Shown here one piece after another: positions 1 to 8,288 of a stretch of DNA of 64,000 nt. How positions within the stretch are numbered: position 1 is the stretch's first letter; each line of letters opens with the position of its first letter. The stretch is from LVI-A0039 sp033105485 (GTDB lineage Bacteria; Bacillota_I; Bacilli_A; UBA3375), in the NCBI GenBank assembly GCA_033105485.1, contig CP136956.1, positions 1,612,001-1,676,000 of the forward strand. Direction: 5' to 3'. Position numbers and translations under genes: made by a program. Under the pieces are notes generated by a model that made no database searches, had not been told where the DNA came from, and saw only the letters and a program-made list of their open reading frames with translations.

Positions 1-1
1 A

Positions 2-196
2 CAATACAACGTTGATTTTTCAGAGAAATTAGTAAGTATTTCTGAGGAATACATTCGAAATAACATGACTAAAGATAAATTAATTGAAAATTTAGATAAT
101 ATTAGAAAAGATATATTTGTCGGTGTTTATGAGTTAGATTGTGTGGAAATATCTGTAGATACCGATAAAAATTACTCTTACAAGATATTCACTTGA
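2..196 (+). CDS. 3' end of an unidentified gene (5' truncated by window)
   Basis: An open frame enters from the left edge and ends at TGA (194-196), giving 64 residues rich in charged and beta-prone residues. No motif was recognised. It is followed by a promoter-like TTGATT-17-TAATAT for the small-RNA-like element downstream. It is one of only three genes in the window that stop with TGA. The frame stays open for its whole visible length, so it is probably real, but its identity is unknown. Confidence 0.5.
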   Translation, partial: QYNVDFSEKLVSISEEYIRNNMTKDKLIENLDNIRKDIFVGVYELDCVEISVDTDKNYSYKIFT

Positions 197-230
197 TTTT
201 AAAATGCAACTATGCTAATATAGAAATATA

Positions 231-374
231 GGAAGGGAGCATGTCTCTCTTGCTAGTTTAATGCAAGAATTGCGGTTGCTATTTGTTTTTATAGCCTCCT
301 GCCAATATCAAGTTGCAGTAATGCACTACTAAGACAGTTTAACTAAAGTTAATTTAGTTAAGCTGTTTTTTTTT
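231..374 (+). ncRNA. Small-RNA-like element, copy 1 of 2
   Basis: A promoter-like TTGATT (193-198) and TAATAT (216-221) precede an AUAGGAAGGG start and a variable middle. A 3' module around 301-345 and an intrinsic terminator (334-374) follow. The 5' AUAGGAA motif and the whole 3' module recur at 45538-45673 with only a few substitutions, while the middle differs. Short frames exist (for example ATG at 262, 23 residues), but none is conserved between the copies. A small RNA family is therefore preferred over a peptide gene. The RNA is not a family I recognise. Confidence 0.45.
334..374 (+). terminator. Intrinsic terminator, member of a repeated hairpin family
   Basis: A 14-bp stem (ACAGTTTAACTAAA with TTTAGTTAAGCTGT) is followed by nine T. 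Nearly the same hairpin occurs at 43500, 45637 and 46354. Confidence 0.85.
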
Positions 375-471
375 GTATTATAGTTACCATTCAAAATATA
401 ATCAAGAAATCAGAATAAGTGCAATAATTACGTGTGCATAATGTGCTATAATGTTGTGGTAAGGGGATTTT

Positions 472-1596
472 ATGAAAAAGAAGATACTAATAATAATTGG
501 ATTAATTTCTATAGCCTTGGTTGGAGGAAGTGTATATAGACAACAATTTTACAAGACAAAATTTAATATAGAGTATTATGATAAGTCATATGATATTGCA
601 CTAATTACAAGCTCATATGATGCACTAAACAATTTTATTACTAGTTATGATTATAATGAGTTGTACCTGTTATCTGGAGAAGAATTCTATAATAAAAGAA
701 TTGGAGAGGATACTTGGCCAACTAGTGAAAACTTAGCTGTGGTTAATGATCAAATAGTATATGAAAATTATGGCAGTTTAATAACTTATACAGATGGTGA
801 AGTTGAAGACAATGACATTACCCCAACAGATGTCTATGTTGCTAACTATTTAGACAAGTATATTACTGAAGATGATAAGATTATATTCAATCAAATTGAT
901 AATCTGAAAATCTACGATCCAATTAAAAATACAAGTAGAACATATTCAATTAATGACTACCTGCATCAAATTATTGGTTATGATGTCGATACAAAGCAAA
1001 TTAAATCAATTTATATGGATGATCAATATTACTATAGCATTGTAGATGTTGATAGCGAAAACAGTACTCCGTTAGTAGAGTTATTACCCGGCTTTAATGA
1101 GGATTATGAAATTATTGTTGGTATTGATAATGGTAATAAAATCGTAACTCACAAGTATCAGGACTTCAATGAAGCTAGTAATTTATACCCTATTCAAATT
1201 TGGGATTTAAATAGTGGGCAACTTGAAAAGGAAATTTCACCGGATATAGCAACAGATCAAACCGGTGCTAATATGATACCGGAAGTACATTTATGTGGAG
1301 ACAATTGTGTATTTTCTCTAACTCGAAATGGTTATGTGTATAGAACAGATATAACAACTGGAAATACAATTGAATACGATATCTCTGACTTAAACTTAAC
1401 TACTGAAGATACAACCTATCTTCAATATAATCAAGAAGATGATATTATATATTTAATCACTCAACCATTAAACGAAAATAAGTACTTAGAGATTTATGAC
1501 ATTTCTAATGATAAACTGATTTTTAAGGTTGAAGTAAATAGGTATGATCAATTCTTTAGTGGTTTTGAAGTTAATAATAAGGCAATTAATCTATAA
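472..1596 (+). CDS. Exported or membrane-anchored hypothetical protein, propeller-like repeats
   Basis: 374 residues. An N-terminal KKK plus hydrophobic segment (residues 4-21) indicates a signal anchor, and no lipobox Cys follows. The rest is rich in Asp, Asn, Tyr and Ile, with repeated short beta-strand patterns such as YEIIVGIDNG, TYLQYNQEDD and KYLEIYDISND. These resemble blades of a WD/PQQ-type beta-propeller, but I cannot assign a family. An extended -10 (TGTGCTATAAT, ending near 452) and an AAGGGG ribosome site precede the ATG. It is monocistronic and converges on ispG. Function unknown. Confidence 0.75.
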   Translation: MKKKILIIIGLISIALVGGSVYRQQFYKTKFNIEYYDKSYDIALITSSYDALNNFITSYDYNELYLLSGEEFYNKRIGEDTWPTSENLAVVNDQIVYENYGSLITYTDGEVEDNDITPTDVYVANYLDKYITEDDKIIFNQIDNLKIYDPIKNTSRTYSINDYLHQIIGYDVDTKQIKSIYMDDQYYYSIVDVDSENSTPLVELLPGFNEDYEIIVGIDNGNKIVTHKYQDFNEASNLYPIQIWDLNSGQLEKEISPDIATDQTGANMIPEVHLCGDNCVFSLTRNGYVYRTDITTGNTIEYDISDLNLTTEDTTYLQYNQEDDIIYLITQPLNENKYLEIYDISNDKLIFKVEVNRYDQFFSGFEVNNKAINL

Positions 1597-1616
1597 TAAT
1601 AAAATTAGACATAAAG

Positions 1617-1645
1617 AAAAGTGAACTTTTGTAGTTCACTTTTTA
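1617..1645. terminator. Bidirectional terminator between the propeller-like gene and ispG
   Basis: A stem of AAAAGTGAAC with GTTCACTTTT is flanked by A-rich and T-rich tracts, so it can serve both convergent genes. Confidence 0.8.
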
Positions 1646-1667
1646 AATTAAAATAAATAAATTTATC

Positions 1668-2768
1668 TTATTTAGTTTGTTTATCTTTTTTTGCTAAATA
1701 TTGTTTTTCAAGAATAATAATTTCTTTCTTTAAAGCTTCTAGTAAATCAGCTTCAGGTACTTTGGCGATAATTTCACCTTTTTTAAATAGTAATCCTTCA
1801 CCACGTGCACAAGCAATACCAACATCAGCCTCTTTAGCTTCACCTGGACCGTTTACTGCACAACCTAAGATTGATACTTTAAGTGGTGCTTTAATCGTTT
1901 GTAGGAAGTCTTCTAAGTCTTTAGCAATAGGAATCATATTAACTTCAATACGCCCACATGTTGGACATGAGATAAGCGTTGGCATATCATTAATCATTTC
2001 AAAGTTTTTAAGTAGTTCTCTTGCAACTTTAATTTCTTCAACTGGATCATCAGAAAGTGAAACACGCATAGTGTTACCAATTCCTTCATGAATTAAGATA
2101 CCAAGACCTGCTGCTGATTTAATAGTTCCACCAAAACTTGTACCTGCTTCAGTAATACCGATATGTAATGGATAGTCAAATTCACTAGCAGCAAGCTCGT
2201 ATGCTTTAATTGCCATTTTCATATCACTAGCTTTTAAAGAAATAATAGTATTGTAGAATCCGAGTTCTTCAAGAATACTGACGTGGAATCTTGCACTTTC
2301 AACCATACCTTCGGCAGTTGGGAATCCGTTCTTTTCTAGAATCTCTTTTTCTAAACTACCAGCGTTTACTCCAATTCTGATTGGAATATTTTTTTCTTTA
2401 CATGCTTCCACAACAGCTTTAACACGTTCTTCATTACCAATGTTTCCTGGATTGATTCTAATTTTGTCAACACCTTGGTTAATTGCTTCTAATGCGAATC
2501 TATAGTTAAAATGAATGTCTGCAACAAGAGGAACATTGATTTGTTTTTTTATTTCACCAATTGCCTTTGCGTCTTCCATTGTTGGCACTGCAACACGGAC
2601 AATTTGACATCCTGCAGCCTCTAATTCATTAATTTGATTTACTGTTGCTTCAACGTCACGTGTTTTTGTTGTACACATACTTTGAAGGATAATTTCATCT
2701 TTTCCTCCGATTTGAATGTCACCAACCATGACTTTTTTCGTATTTAAACGATGCGTTATATTCTGCAC
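1668..2768 (-). CDS. ispG: 4-hydroxy-3-methylbut-2-enyl-diphosphate synthase (flavodoxin)
   Basis: IspG/GcpE is the [4Fe-4S] enzyme that converts MEcPP to HMBPP in the MEP isoprenoid pathway. The 366-residue product has the N-terminal TIM-barrel half (LQSMCTTKTRDV, RINPGNIG) and the C-terminal ferredoxin-like half with the cluster motifs SCPTCGR and CAVNGPGEA. I chose GTG at 2768: GAGGTG lies six bases upstream and the product then begins with the family's usual QNITHRLNTKKV. A longer frame to 2903 exists but runs into the divergent promoter. A [4Fe-4S] enzyme fits with the SUF operon in this window. Confidence 0.93.
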   Translation of the reverse strand: MQNITHRLNTKKVMVGDIQIGGKDEIILQSMCTTKTRDVEATVNQINELEAAGCQIVRVAVPTMEDAKAIGEIKKQINVPLVADIHFNYRFALEAINQGVDKIRINPGNIGNEERVKAVVEACKEKNIPIRIGVNAGSLEKEILEKNGFPTAEGMVESARFHVSILEELGFYNTIISLKASDMKMAIKAYELAASEFDYPLHIGITEAGTSFGGTIKSAAGLGILIHEGIGNTMRVSLSDDPVEEIKVARELLKNFEMINDMPTLISCPTCGRIEVNMIPIAKDLEDFLQTIKAPLKVSILGCAVNGPGEAKEADVGIACARGEGLLFKKGEIIAKVPEADLLEALKKEIIILEKQYLAKKDKQTK

Positions 2769-2786
2769 ATTAATCACCTCATTTAT

Positions 2787-2794
2787 ATTATAAT
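2787..2794. promoter_or_regulatory. Overlapping divergent -10 boxes for ispG and the membrane cluster
   Basis: The sequence ATTATAAT contains TATAAT on both strands (minus 2787-2792, plus 2789-2794). Only 72 bases separate the two start codons, so polymerase could probably occupy only one promoter at a time. Confidence 0.5.
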
Positions 2795-2840
2795 ATACTT
2801 TAGTTACAAAAACCGAAATATAGTGAATCTTAGGAGGATT

Positions 2841-3659
2841 ATGAGAGACGCACTTAAAAAATACAAAAACTATGAAGGGAAGGCGATTACTAAGTTTTCC
2901 CAATTGTTTTTAATAGGACTTATTACATTTGGATACTTATATTTTGTATTAATCTGGACACCAGAAACATATGTATCGATTTTAGATACTCATCGTGCAT
3001 TTAATACTATAAAAGTAATTATTACAATCGTTTTATCTCTATACATTGCAGTTCAATTAGATACAAAGTTCTTTAGAGCTCCAAAATATAGCTTACAGCA
3101 AATCAAAGATTATGAACTTTGGAATAAGTTCTTCTTACACTTTGCCTTTATGAAAACAGGTAGTGGTAGTGAAAAAGCACAAGTATTAGAAGTGTTAAGA
3201 TACTTAGAAGACAGTGAATTAAAACAAACATTAACAGATGTTTATGAGCAAACTACAACGATGAAAGATGCACATAATCAAATTATTGAAAAATATCCTT
3301 ATCCACAAGTAAAAACATTTTTTGGCGAATCAGAAGATGCTTTAGTTAAAGGTGCTGATGGAAATCGTTTAATGCAAAAAACAGCTTTAAATATAGATAA
3401 ATATATTAATGATATTACTGCGTATGAAGCAGGGAAATCTAATAGTTATATGATGTCATTATTACTAATTTGTGCGGTAATTGTTTTAACATTCTTACTT
3501 AAGTTAGGATTTGCTGAGTCATTTATTTCTCTTGCTAATACATATACTGGATTTGCTGCTTTATTAATTTATTTTATTGCATTAACGCGAGTATTTATTT
3601 TAAATAAAGCAGCTATGTATAACCCATTATTAAAATTTGGAGGTGAAGATAATGAATAA
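2841..3659 (+). CDS. Multi-spanning membrane protein, T2SSF/Tad-like organisation (tentative)
   Basis: 272 residues. Two membrane segments lie near residues 20-45 and 55-75, followed by a helical cytosolic domain (about 80-195) and two more membrane segments (about 198-220, 228-250). This order of paired helices around a helical bundle is reminiscent of TadB/TadC or GspF membrane proteins, but no diagnostic motif was seen. ATG at 2841 was chosen because AGGAGG lies five bases upstream. It overlaps the next gene by 8 bp. No secretion ATPase is visible nearby, so the assignment remains weak. Confidence 0.6.
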   Translation: MRDALKKYKNYEGKAITKFSQLFLIGLITFGYLYFVLIWTPETYVSILDTHRAFNTIKVIITIVLSLYIAVQLDTKFFRAPKYSLQQIKDYELWNKFFLHFAFMKTGSGSEKAQVLEVLRYLEDSELKQTLTDVYEQTTTMKDAHNQIIEKYPYPQVKTFFGESEDALVKGADGNRLMQKTALNIDKYINDITAYEAGKSNSYMMSLLLICAVIVLTFLLKLGFAESFISLANTYTGFAALLIYFIALTRVFILNKAAMYNPLLKFGGEDNE

Positions 3660-4338
3660 ATTTATTGCTAAATATTTTAAAGAACCATACTTAAATGTAC
3701 TATGTGTTGAACTAGGTATCGACATTTTAAAATATAAGAAAAGTAAACAAATTAATATCGTTGTTGGAATTATTTTGGCAGCCATCTTCGCTTTCTTAGC
3801 AATTATTTTAAAGAATGTATTATTAATTGTTTTGGCAGTTATAATTGCATATTATTCATATCGTAAAGAGTTCTTGAAAATTAGAAGGATGGAAAAAAAT
3901 ACTAGAGATGAGCTATTAAAAATCTATCCAATTTTTGTTCAAACTTTTATTTCATTATTATATACAAACGATAATCTAATTAAAGTGTTCTTATTATTAG
4001 AAAATTATCATTTTCACCCGTATATCGATAGAGCACTAGTTATTATGATTAATAAATACCAGGTTAACCCTGAGAATAGCGAATTAATTTTTGCAGAATT
4101 TTGTAATATCTTTAATACTTCATCAGCAAGTTTATTACACCAGTTGCTAGTAAATATTAGTAAGTATGGTGTAAATGATAGTGAGATCGCTTTGTTAGAA
4201 ACTAAGATTGAGCAGGAATGCGATAAGTATATTATTACTAAAACAGCACAAACAAGTAAAAAAAGTTTACAGTATGGTAATATAGCTGTTACACTATTTC
4301 TTGTAGTATTAGTTATGTTAGTAATAGTATCGCTATAG
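3652..4338 (+). CDS. Membrane protein, weakly T2SSF/TadC-like
   Basis: 228 residues with two adjacent hydrophobic helices (about 36-70), a long helical domain containing YPIFVQTFISLLYTNDN, and a C-terminal membrane helix (about 205-227). The central part resembles the helical bundle of type II secretion F domains, in which a hydrophobic 'L..LL..G..L..AL' pattern is usual. The start at 3652 follows GGAGGTGAAG and overlaps the previous gene by 8 bp, indicating translational coupling. The real role is unknown. Confidence 0.6.
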   Translation: MNKFIAKYFKEPYLNVLCVELGIDILKYKKSKQINIVVGIILAAIFAFLAIILKNVLLIVLAVIIAYYSYRKEFLKIRRMEKNTRDELLKIYPIFVQTFISLLYTNDNLIKVFLLLENYHFHPYIDRALVIMINKYQVNPENSELIFAEFCNIFNTSSASLLHQLLVNISKYGVNDSEIALLETKIEQECDKYIITKTAQTSKKSLQYGNIAVTLFLVVLVMLVIVSL

Positions 4339-4346
4339 GAGGAACC

Positions 4347-4745
4347 ATGAGAAATAGTAGTTTAATAAATGTAGTGTTAATAATTATAATGTTATTTTCA
4401 ATGGTTGTGATATTTTCAGTAATAAACGCAAAACATGTATTTAAACAAGATTCTCAATTGATTCAGTCTAAACTAGCTGACCCAACTATAGTTAATTACT
4501 TTAAGAGTGATAGGCTAACTGAAGTTTATGAGACAGCAGAAGGACCAAAAGATGTAGTTTATTCACCAATTTGTGTTGACTGTGATGAGACTATTGCAAA
4601 TATGTATAATACTCAATCAGTGCTAATTGTTGAGAGTCCAGAAGATATTTGTGATACAGAAGTTGAGCGTTGTATTGTATATGAATTTGATCCATTTGGA
4701 TTAGGATTATTTACTAAAGAGCAAATAATAAGAAATACAAAATAG
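4347..4745 (+). CDS. Small membrane-anchored extracellular protein
   Basis: 132 residues: one N-terminal membrane helix (about 7-27) followed by an acidic extracytoplasmic domain. The domain has two CxxC-like cysteine pairs, PICVDCDE and EDICDTEVERCIVYE. Such pairs could form disulfides or bind metal. A GGAGG site lies before the ATG and 8 bp separate it from the upstream membrane gene, so it is the third member of that cluster. It might be a minor pilin-like or anchoring partner, but no pilin cleavage motif is present. Confidence 0.6.
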   Translation: MRNSSLINVVLIIIMLFSMVVIFSVINAKHVFKQDSQLIQSKLADPTIVNYFKSDRLTEVYETAEGPKDVVYSPICVDCDETIANMYNTQSVLIVESPEDICDTEVERCIVYEFDPFGLGLFTKEQIIRNTK

Positions 4746-4752
4746 GAGAGAT

Positions 4753-5184
4753 ATGCGTGGATTTGAATTAGTATCAAATGTTGAAGGTGGAAAAATTCCT
4801 GAGCGAGGATCGAAAGCGAGCGCTGGTTATGATATTTCAATTATTACCGGTGCTACAATTGCTCCTGGTGAAGTTAAGGTGTTTAATACTGGAGTTAAAG
4901 CATACATGAATGATGATGAGTTCTTATCACTACATGTTAGAAGTTCAGTGGGAATTAAAATGGGATTGATATTAGCTAATATCACTGGTATTATTGATAG
5001 TGATTACTACAATAATGAGAGTAATGAAGGACATATTATGGTAGCATTACATAATATAAGTAACAAGGAAGTAGTTGTAGAAGATGGAATGCGTGTTTGT
5101 CAAGGGATCTTTACAAAGTACTTAACAGTAGCGAATGATGCTAGTGATAAAACAAGAGTTGGTGGAATTGGTTCTACAAACTAA
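4753..5184 (+). CDS. dut: dUTP diphosphatase
   Basis: The 143-residue trimeric dUTPase hydrolyses dUTP to dUMP and keeps uracil out of DNA. All five motifs are visible: ASAGYDIS (1), VRSSVGIK (2), GIIDSDYYN followed by GHI (3), RVCQGIF (4) and the C-terminal RVGGIGSTN (5). It follows the membrane cluster by 7 bp with AGGAGAG before the ATG, so it is likely co-transcribed. A bidirectional terminator follows. Confidence 0.92.
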   Translation: MRGFELVSNVEGGKIPERGSKASAGYDISIITGATIAPGEVKVFNTGVKAYMNDDEFLSLHVRSSVGIKMGLILANITGIIDSDYYNNESNEGHIMVALHNISNKEVVVEDGMRVCQGIFTKYLTVANDASDKTRVGGIGSTN

Positions 5185-5235
5185 AAAAAAGAACTATTTA
5201 GATTTACTCATAAAGTAAGCTTAAATAGTTCTTTT
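5184..5235. terminator. Bidirectional terminator between dut and tRNA-Trp
   Basis: GAACTATTTA (5191-5200) pairs with TAAATAGTTC (5222-5231). An A-run lies on the left and a T-run on the right. Confidence 0.8.
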
Positions 5236-5245
5236 AAATTATTAA

Positions 5246-5319
5246 TGGCAGGGACTACAGGAATCGAACCCGTAATATTGGTTTTGGAGACCAAGGTTAT
5301 ACCGTTTAACTAAGTCCCT
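5246..5319 (-). tRNA. tRNA-Trp (anticodon CCA)
   Basis: Read on the minus strand, acceptor AGGGACT (5319-5313) pairs with AGTCCCT. The anticodon loop is CTCCAAA with anticodon CCA. The T-loop is TTCGATT, the discriminator is G, and the CCA tail is encoded. It is a single tRNA on the opposite strand to its neighbours. Confidence 0.95.
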
Positions 5320-5386
5320 ACGCAAGATTAAGTATAACACGTACAGAAGCAATTGTCAAATAAAAAATGTAAAAATGTGAGGGAAT

Positions 5387-6580
5387 ATGGAAAAGAAGAA
5401 GTTTATTAAATTATTACAGAGATTTGTTGGTCCGATGATTATTGGGGCTGTTTTAGCATTATTAAATATTTGGTTAGTTGATAATAACTATATGGAGGAT
5501 ATAAGTATTATTAGAGGATTATATACTTTTAGTAGCAATTTTATTGGCTTTTTAAAATGGTTTGCGCCATTTATGTCAGTAGTTTTAATTGCATCAGGAA
5601 TTCGAGAAATCAGAGGAGAAGTTCTAAAATTCTTAGGGAAATTTACGGTTGTTCTTGTTTCAACATTATTATTAGTAGGTGTTCTAGCTATCGGACTATC
5701 AAAAGTTATTGTGCCACTTTTTGTAGTGCCTATCGAGTATGCGGATTCACCATGGCCTGCAACATATTTTGATATTCATTTCTTTGAGTATTTTGATGTA
5801 TTTACTGCAATTATTATTGGTATTGTAATTGGGTTAATTGCACAACGCAGTGAGTTAGTAAATAAAGTGTTACTTAAATGCGAAAAGTTTGTTGCTTGGG
5901 TTGTTAAATATGTAATTATTAGCTGTTCTCCAATTTGGATTATGGGGAGTTTTGCAGCGAGTACATATTCATCACACGGTTTAAGTATCGTATGGTTTGA
6001 TTTATGGTTAAGTTTAATTATTTTAGTTACGCAATTTTTATGGCTAGGTTTAATGTACTTTGTATTAGCCAAATATAGTGGTGTTAGTTTTGAGAAAATT
6101 TGTCGTGCTGCTGGAAGAATCTACGTTATAGTAGTATCGATGGCTGGAATGACTAATAGTGCAATCTATCCATTTTTACTTGATGAGCAAAAAGACTTAG
6201 GATTAAACCAAGACAAAGCAAAATTTGTAACTGTATCTAGTTTCAATATGCCAGGTAGTTTAATTTCACATATCGTTTTTGCATACGGTATATCTCTATT
6301 GTTTGGAATGCCAATTGCATTCTTACCGATGCTTAAATACACGGTTGTATTAACATTTGTTTTAATTGTATCACCGGCAATAAGTGGTGGTGTATTTGCA
6401 ATTACATCATCATTACTTTCACCAATGCTTTCATTTACTGATCCAATGATTGCATTAATGAGTTCAATGTACTTTAAGCAAGGTACAAGTAACGCAGCGG
6501 TTAATAACTGTGGTGATTTTTACTTAACAGGTTTATCAATGAGTAAAAAAGAATATGAAAAGGAGAGTGTGGCTAAATAG
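5387..6580 (+). CDS. Dicarboxylate/amino-acid:cation symporter (DAACS family)
   Basis: 397 residues with about eight membrane helices and re-entrant-like hydrophobic hairpins. A segment VSSFNMPGSLISH (about 283-295) matches the family's NMDGTA-type substrate loop, and VNNCGDFYLTG near the C-terminus matches the conserved N..GD motif of the last helix. SLC1-type carriers of this family take up glutamate, aspartate, serine/threonine or C4-dicarboxylates with Na+ or H+. The usual Thr and Asp residues of the NMDGTA loop differ here, so the substrate cannot be guessed. GAGGGA precedes the ATG; the gene is monocistronic. Confidence 0.75.
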   Translation: MEKKKFIKLLQRFVGPMIIGAVLALLNIWLVDNNYMEDISIIRGLYTFSSNFIGFLKWFAPFMSVVLIASGIREIRGEVLKFLGKFTVVLVSTLLLVGVLAIGLSKVIVPLFVVPIEYADSPWPATYFDIHFFEYFDVFTAIIIGIVIGLIAQRSELVNKVLLKCEKFVAWVVKYVIISCSPIWIMGSFAASTYSSHGLSIVWFDLWLSLIILVTQFLWLGLMYFVLAKYSGVSFEKICRAAGRIYVIVVSMAGMTNSAIYPFLLDEQKDLGLNQDKAKFVTVSSFNMPGSLISHIVFAYGISLLFGMPIAFLPMLKYTVVLTFVLIVSPAISGGVFAITSSLLSPMLSFTDPMIALMSSMYFKQGTSNAAVNNCGDFYLTGLSMSKKEYEKESVAK

Positions 6581-6643
6581 TCACATTTTCTTTAACTTTA
6601 TACTTGTGTTGTGATTGTGTTATAATATTGCAGTAGGAGGAAT

Positions 6644-7375
6644 ATGAATACTGAGCAATTTAAAGCAAAATATTTCTTAACTGGTTTTATGCTGATAAGT
6701 GCACTAGTTATCTTAGTAACGATGTTATTCGTTACAATATTTGGGATTTCGATAATAAGTTCATTTGGAAATGTAATTATTTCTTTTATATCAGTCCTTG
6801 CAGTTGTAGGATCATATTTTTATGCAATTCACAAATTTGACTATGCACAGAAGTTTTCGCATTTGGCGTTCTTTTATGTATTATCTATTTGTTTATTAGG
6901 CTTACTTATGTGGACGGTTACTTACGTAGTAATTGTTGCGGGTCTATTAATTCCATTTTTAGATATTGCAATACTTACGATCGTAGTAGAAATTGCGGTA
7001 TTTTACTTTACGATGTCTGAGTTATTTGCAGTACTAGCTGTTTTTTCACTTGCTTTTTCACTTAGGGAACTGGAGAAAGATAACTTTAAATTTAATTATG
7101 TCTTAGGAGTATTAGTTAGTATAATCATAATTTTTGTAATTAATGGATTTGAATTTAATTCAATTATCGCTTTTCTAGTTACATCACTATTTTCAATTAT
7201 ATCTACTTTCTATATTTACTTCGGTGTTAAATATGGATCGATTGGTATGGATTATGAATCTATAGAATCAAGATATTCTTTTATTATTAAAGTTGTAACA
7301 CATGCTGTTATGGCGCCAATTCAAATGCCATTATGTATGTATAAACAAATCAAAATTAAATTATTTAGGAGATAA
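6644..7375 (+). CDS. Multi-spanning membrane protein of unknown function
   Basis: 243 residues with about six hydrophobic helices and few charged residues outside the loops. A basic C-terminal tail ends in KIKLFRR. The extended promoter TGTGTTATAAT lies about 25 bp upstream, and AGGAGG precedes the ATG. It is adjacent to, and co-directional with, another polytopic protein of similar composition. No motif was recognised. Confidence 0.65.
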   Translation: MNTEQFKAKYFLTGFMLISALVILVTMLFVTIFGISIISSFGNVIISFISVLAVVGSYFYAIHKFDYAQKFSHLAFFYVLSICLLGLLMWTVTYVVIVAGLLIPFLDIAILTIVVEIAVFYFTMSELFAVLAVFSLAFSLRELEKDNFKFNYVLGVLVSIIIIFVINGFEFNSIIAFLVTSLFSIISTFYIYFGVKYGSIGMDYESIESRYSFIIKVVTHAVMAPIQMPLCMYKQIKIKLFRR

Positions 7376-7376
7376 A

Positions 7377-8210
7377 ATGAATGAGTTTAATCAAGAAACA
7401 AATCAATTTGAGCACAATTTAAAAACTGTTTCAAGTTCAGGGCTTATGGCCAAAACATTAATTGGGGTAATTATTGCTTTCGCAGTCGCGTTACCAAACT
7501 TAATGCAAGGGGACTTATTTTTAAGTTTCTTATATGAGATGAGTGGATTCTCATACTTATTTATGTCTATTTTTGTAACTATCATCTTAGGGATTATTTG
7601 GGTTACATTATATAAGACATTAACTAAAGATCACGGACCAATTTTCAATGCGATTACATTTGCTGTAACAAGTGCATTTGCTGGATTATTCTTAGGGAAT
7701 GCACTAATTTTTGCAGTAATTATTATTGGATATTATGCTCCAGATATTGATGTAGAAATGGTACTTACTGCTTTACAAATCACAACTGGTGCAACATTTA
7801 TTGCAGTTGTTGGTGGAGTAATTGCTTTACCTAAATTAAGAATGGATGGTCCTGCTATTAAGTTCTTTAACAATGTTGCAATCTTACTAGTAGCTTTAAC
7901 ATTTGTAAGTGGTATTACATTCTTTATTGGTTATTTATTCCATATCTTTGGGTTTGATTTTATTTTAGATTTATATTACTCACTTGTTTATGGATTAGGA
8001 CCAGTTTCAATTTTCTTCAGTATTCTTGCAGTGCTTGGAGCTGAGTTCATGTTCTTAATAACATTAGCTAGAAGTAAAATGGCTGTAGGAAAAGAACCTA
8101 AACACATGGAGTATTTCTACTCAATTATCTTAGTAAATGCAATCATTCGTATTTATGTAGAAATCTTTAAATTAGTATTAAAATTATTAGCTAGTAAAAA
8201 TAGAGATTAG
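7377..8210 (+). CDS. Multi-spanning membrane protein of unknown function
   Basis: 277 residues: a hydrophilic N-terminus (about 1-25), then about six membrane helices. The start at 7377 was chosen because AGGAGA lies four bases upstream and just before the preceding gene's stop; a longer frame would overlap that gene by 74 bp. It is coupled to the upstream membrane gene, and the pair ends at a strong terminator. No family recognised. Confidence 0.65.
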   Translation: MNEFNQETNQFEHNLKTVSSSGLMAKTLIGVIIAFAVALPNLMQGDLFLSFLYEMSGFSYLFMSIFVTIILGIIWVTLYKTLTKDHGPIFNAITFAVTSAFAGLFLGNALIFAVIIIGYYAPDIDVEMVLTALQITTGATFIAVVGGVIALPKLRMDGPAIKFFNNVAILLVALTFVSGITFFIGYLFHIFGFDFILDLYYSLVYGLGPVSIFFSILAVLGAEFMFLITLARSKMAVGKEPKHMEYFYSIILVNAIIRIYVEIFKLVLKLLASKNRD

Positions 8211-8215
8211 TCTGA

Positions 8216-8248
8216 AGTTAGTTGCTTTTGCAACTGACTTTTTTCTTT
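8216..8248 (+). terminator. Intrinsic terminator
   Basis: AGTTAGTTGC pairs with GCAACTGACT around a TTTT loop, followed by a T-rich tail. Confidence 0.85.
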
Positions 8249-8288
8249 TATAAAATATGTGTTACAATTGTATCGAAATGGAGTGATA

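Noticed and set aside
262..333. 23-codon ORF inside the first small-RNA element as a toxin gene
   Set aside because: It has no proper ribosome site and is not conserved in the second copy.
1762..2091. 109-codon frame on the plus strand
   Set aside because: Antisense to ispG, with low complexity and no ribosome site; ispG is clearly the real gene.
2769..2903. Longer IspG start at 2903
   Set aside because: It would extend through the divergent promoter and the start of the neighbouring gene; GTG at 2768 has the ribosome site and the conserved N-terminus.
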